Assembly: GCA_002426275.1 (NCBI GenBank)
Contig: DIPB01000001.1
Coordinates: forward strand, 8,437 to 17,621
DNA: 9,185 bases
Direction: 5' to 3'
Origin: Firmicutes bacterium UBA5499
GTDB lineage: Bacteria; Bacillota; DTU084
Part shown: positions 7,905 to 9,185 of the stretch, in pieces
Numbering within the stretch: position 1 is the first letter of the stretch
Layout of the letters: each line of letters begins with the position of its first letter
The notes under the pieces: generated by a model
Told to the model about the DNA's origin: nothing
The model's input: only the letters and a program-made list of their open reading frames with translations
The model's database searches: none
Made by a program: the position numbers and the translations under genes

Positions 7905-7953
7905 GACAAGTTAGGCCATCACTCGTAAGGCGCGGGTGGTGGCTTAACTTGTC
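7905..7953 (+). ncRNA. Long RNA hairpin in the 3' region of the operon
   Basis: Arms GACAAGTTAGGCCATCAC (7905-7922) and GTGGTGGCTTAACTTGTC (7936-7953) pair along their full length. The stem continues inward (7923-7926 with 7932-7935) to give 22 unbroken base pairs and a five-base loop AAGGC. Four pairs are G-U (7914/7944, 7919/7939, 7923/7935, 7926/7932); on the opposite strand these would be C-A mismatches, so the structure suits a + strand transcript. No T-tract follows, so it is not a standard terminator. It could be an mRNA-stabilising or processing hairpin, a small RNA element, or the remnant of a mobile element. The structure is certain; the role is not. Confidence 0.6.
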
Positions 7954-7958
7954 ATATG

Positions 7959-8011
7959 AGGGCAAGTATGCAAGTTCGTAACCTGGGTGGGGAATGAAAA
8001 GGGGTTGCCCT
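7959..8011 (+). other. Weak secondary stem downstream of the long hairpin
   Basis: AGGGCAA (7959-7965) can pair with TTGCCCT (8005-8011), seven pairs closing a 39-base G-rich loop. It may extend the structured RNA that begins at 7905, but a stem this short over such a loop can arise by chance. No known riboswitch consensus was recognised. Confidence 0.25.
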
Positions 8012-8086
8012 GTTATCCAGCTATTGATTTGTTTGGGTTCAAGCGTTTGTATTGTACATTATTATCTTGCTCAACAAAAGGCCGTA

Positions 8087-8110
8087 CCCGCTTTGCTAGC
8101 AGGGATTTTT
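8087..8110 (+). terminator. Probable intrinsic terminator
   Basis: CCCGCT (8087-8092) pairs with AGC-A-GGG (8098-8104, one bulged A) around the loop TTGCT. The run TTTTT follows at 8106-8110 after a single A. The stem is short but the layout is that of a Rho-independent terminator, placed 260 bp after the binding-protein stop and 120 bp before the regulator. It would end the upstream operon and isolate the regulator. Confidence 0.5.
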
Positions 8111-8125
8111 ATGGTTATTTAACTG

Positions 8126-8149
8126 ATTTTTAAAAATATTTTTAAAAAT
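8126..8149. repeat. 24-bp perfect A/T palindrome upstream of the regulator
   Basis: The block T5-A5-TA-T5-A5, flanked by A and T, is its own reverse complement over 24 bp. It sits just upstream of the likely regulator promoter. It could act as an UP element, a bent-DNA segment or a binding site for a nucleoid protein. Low complexity makes chance more likely than for a mixed sequence. Confidence 0.5.
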
Positions 8150-8162
8150 GGGAGGAATTATC

Positions 8163-8191
8163 TTTCAAAACGGAGTATATTATATACATAT
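8163..8191 (+). promoter_or_regulatory. Likely promoter region and operator-like palindrome for the regulator gene
   Basis: GTATAT-T-ATATAC (8175-8187) is a perfect odd palindrome with 6-bp arms, 43 bp before the regulator start, in the spacing range where GntR/LacI-type repressors commonly bind their own promoter. It overlaps -10-like sequences (TATTAT at 8178-8183, TATACA at 8183-8188). A TTTCAA (8163-8168) is only a partial -35 match. Autoregulation is an inference; the exact -10 cannot be chosen by eye. Confidence 0.4.
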
Positions 8192-8229
8192 GGACAATTG
8201 AAGTTATTAAGTGAATAAGCGGGAGAAAA

Positions 8230-9185
8230 ATGAACGAACCTTTATACCGAAAAGTTAAAGCACAGCTGCAAAGCGACATTGGGCGCGGGAAATGGGCAGT
8301 GGGAGATTGTTTGCCCGGAGAGCTGGAATTGTGCCGAGAATTTGGCGTCAGCAGGTTCACCGTCCGGCAAGCGTTGCTGGAGCTGACCAACGAGGGACTG
8401 CTGTCCAGACACGCAGGGAAGGGAACCTTTTTAGAATCCGCCAGGCCGGTTCAAAAAGCAGAGGAAACGAACAAAGGGAAACAACTTGGTCTTGTGCTCC
8501 CATATGTAGCGGATGCACATACCGGCAGGATTTTAAAAGGCGCCGAACGGGAGGCGACTGCCAATGGCTACCGGGTGATTTTCGTCAATTCTCAGGATGC
8601 AGCTGACGAATGGAGCTTGCTTGACGCATTATATCAAGAAGGCGTGGCTGGGATCATCTATTACTTCGGGGTCCTCAGTCAGGCTGAAGAAAGTGTCCTG
8701 CGGCTGCGGGAAAATGCGCGTCCATTTGTGCTTGTGGATCACTATTTGCCGGAAATTCCAACGGATTTTGTGGCGGCGGATAATTTCATGGGTTCGTATC
8801 AGGCGGTAAAGCATCTCCTCTCTTTAGGTCATACCAGGATCGCCATGATGTTCTGCGATCGGGAAATGAGCTCAATCGGACAGAGGATCAAGGGCTATCA
8901 GTTGGCCATGCAAAGCGCCGGGGTCAGTATTTGTCCGGAACTGCTTTTGCTGAAACGAGAAAGAGTGATTTCCGATGCGGAAATAGAGAGATTCATCAAG
9001 GGTAAAGAAATGACTGCGCTTTTCACTACGGACTTAATCGCCATCAGAGCCATGCGGCTCGCCGCGCAAGCGGGGGTTAAAGTGCCCGAACAATTATCCA
9101 TCGTCGGCTTTGATAACATTGCGGTGGGTAGTTTGCTGTTACCCACTTTGACTACCATAGAGCAGCATTGCGAAGAGATGGGAGA
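8230..9185 (+). CDS. GntR/LacI hybrid transcriptional regulator, AraR-like (3' end outside window)
   Basis: The frame opens at ATG 8230, preceded by GGGAG (8221-8225), and is still open at the right edge after 318 codons. An in-frame TGA at 8212-8214 rules out a longer N-terminus. Residues 1-68 form a GntR winged helix: PLYRKVKAQL, LPGELELCREFGVSRFTV, RQALLELTNEGLL, then GKGTFL. From about residue 85 a LacI/periplasmic-binding-protein-like sensor follows: QLGLVLPYV, GVAGIIYY, PFVLVDHYLP, VAADNFMGSYQAVKHLLSLGH, ALFTTDLIAIRAM, IVGFDNIAVGSLLLPTLTTI. This combination is that of AraR-type regulators, which bind DNA as dimers and are released by a sugar effector (family knowledge). The missing end is probably only the last few dozen residues. 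It most likely controls sugar genes, either upstream in this window or downstream of it; its effector cannot be read from sequence. Confidence 0.92.
   Translation, partial: MNEPLYRKVKAQLQSDIGRGKWAVGDCLPGELELCREFGVSRFTVRQALLELTNEGLLSRHAGKGTFLESARPVQKAEETNKGKQLGLVLPYVADAHTGRILKGAEREATANGYRVIFVNSQDAADEWSLLDALYQEGVAGIIYYFGVLSQAEESVLRLRENARPFVLVDHYLPEIPTDFVAADNFMGSYQAVKHLLSLGHTRIAMMFCDREMSSIGQRIKGYQLAMQSAGVSICPELLLLKRERVISDAEIERFIKGKEMTALFTTDLIAIRAMRLAAQAGVKVPEQLSIVGFDNIAVGSLLLPTLTTIEQHCEEMG

Larger units (their letters stand above)
7827..8229. other. Non-coding, structured intergenic region
   Basis: The 403 bases between the binding-protein stop and the regulator start contain no convincing gene on either strand. 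They hold the long hairpin (7905-7953), a weaker stem (7959-8011), a probable terminator (8087-8110), the A/T palindrome (8126-8149) and the operator-like palindrome (8175-8187). An isolated Shine-Dalgarno-like GGGAGGAA (8150-8157) has no start codon suitably placed behind it. Confidence 0.7.

Noticed and set aside
7860..7928. Small frame of 22 codons after the binding-protein gene
   Set aside because: It has no good Shine-Dalgarno, and its end runs into the long hairpin; too short to support.
7905..7953. Integron attC site, because GTTAGGC and GCTTAAC match GTTRRRY and RYYYAAC
   Set aside because: The two boxes are in the wrong order (an attC begins with RYYYAAC and ends with GTTRRRY), and the stem has no extrahelical bases or central spacers.
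8150..8157. Shine-Dalgarno-like GGGAGGAA as the start signal of another gene
   Set aside because: No ATG, GTG or TTG with an open frame follows at suitable distance.
8292..8606. 104-codon + strand frame within the regulator
   Set aside because: It is out of frame with the clear GntR/LacI reading frame starting at 8230, which explains the region fully.

Overview
This 9.2-kb window reads as part of a carbohydrate-handling locus from a bacterium with an outer membrane. All recognisable genes lie on the + strand. Three consecutive products have outer-membrane beta-barrel character: strand-rich sequence, a C-terminal aromatic residue, and signal peptides where the N-terminus is visible. They are followed by an exported multidomain glycoside-hydrolase-like protein and by a sugar ABC-transporter binding protein. 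Strong GGAGG-type ribosome binding sites, non-ATG starts and a GntR/LacI-type hybrid regulator recall Bacillota, so a diderm Bacillota lineage is one possibility. Other diderm phyla cannot be excluded from this sequence alone.

Layout. Positions 1-142 hold the last codons of a PorV/UPF0164-like barrel protein. Positions 170-1774 and 1799-3457 encode two related porin-like proteins, each with a signal peptide, a short perfect-heptad coiled coil and a long beta-barrel region. Positions 3498-6311 encode a 937-residue secreted protein with an N-terminal carbohydrate-binding-like sandwich, a probable TIM-barrel catalytic region, a Rossmann-like domain resembling the beta-galactosidase trimerisation domain, and a C-terminal sandwich. 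After a 120-bp spacer containing an imperfect direct repeat, positions 6432-7826 encode an extracellular solute-binding protein that lacks a lipobox cysteine. Positions 7827-8229 are non-coding and structured: a 22-bp hairpin, a probable intrinsic terminator, a 24-bp A/T palindrome and an operator-like palindrome. The regulator gene starts at 8230 and runs off the right edge.

Working model (inference): the two coiled-coil barrels let oligosaccharides through the outer membrane, the exported hydrolase trims them, and the periplasmic binding protein delivers the products to an inner-membrane ABC importer whose permeases are not in this window. The GntR/LacI regulator would respond to a sugar and control this or the next operon. 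No SusC/SusD pair, TonB box, transposase, CRISPR array, tRNA or rRNA was seen.
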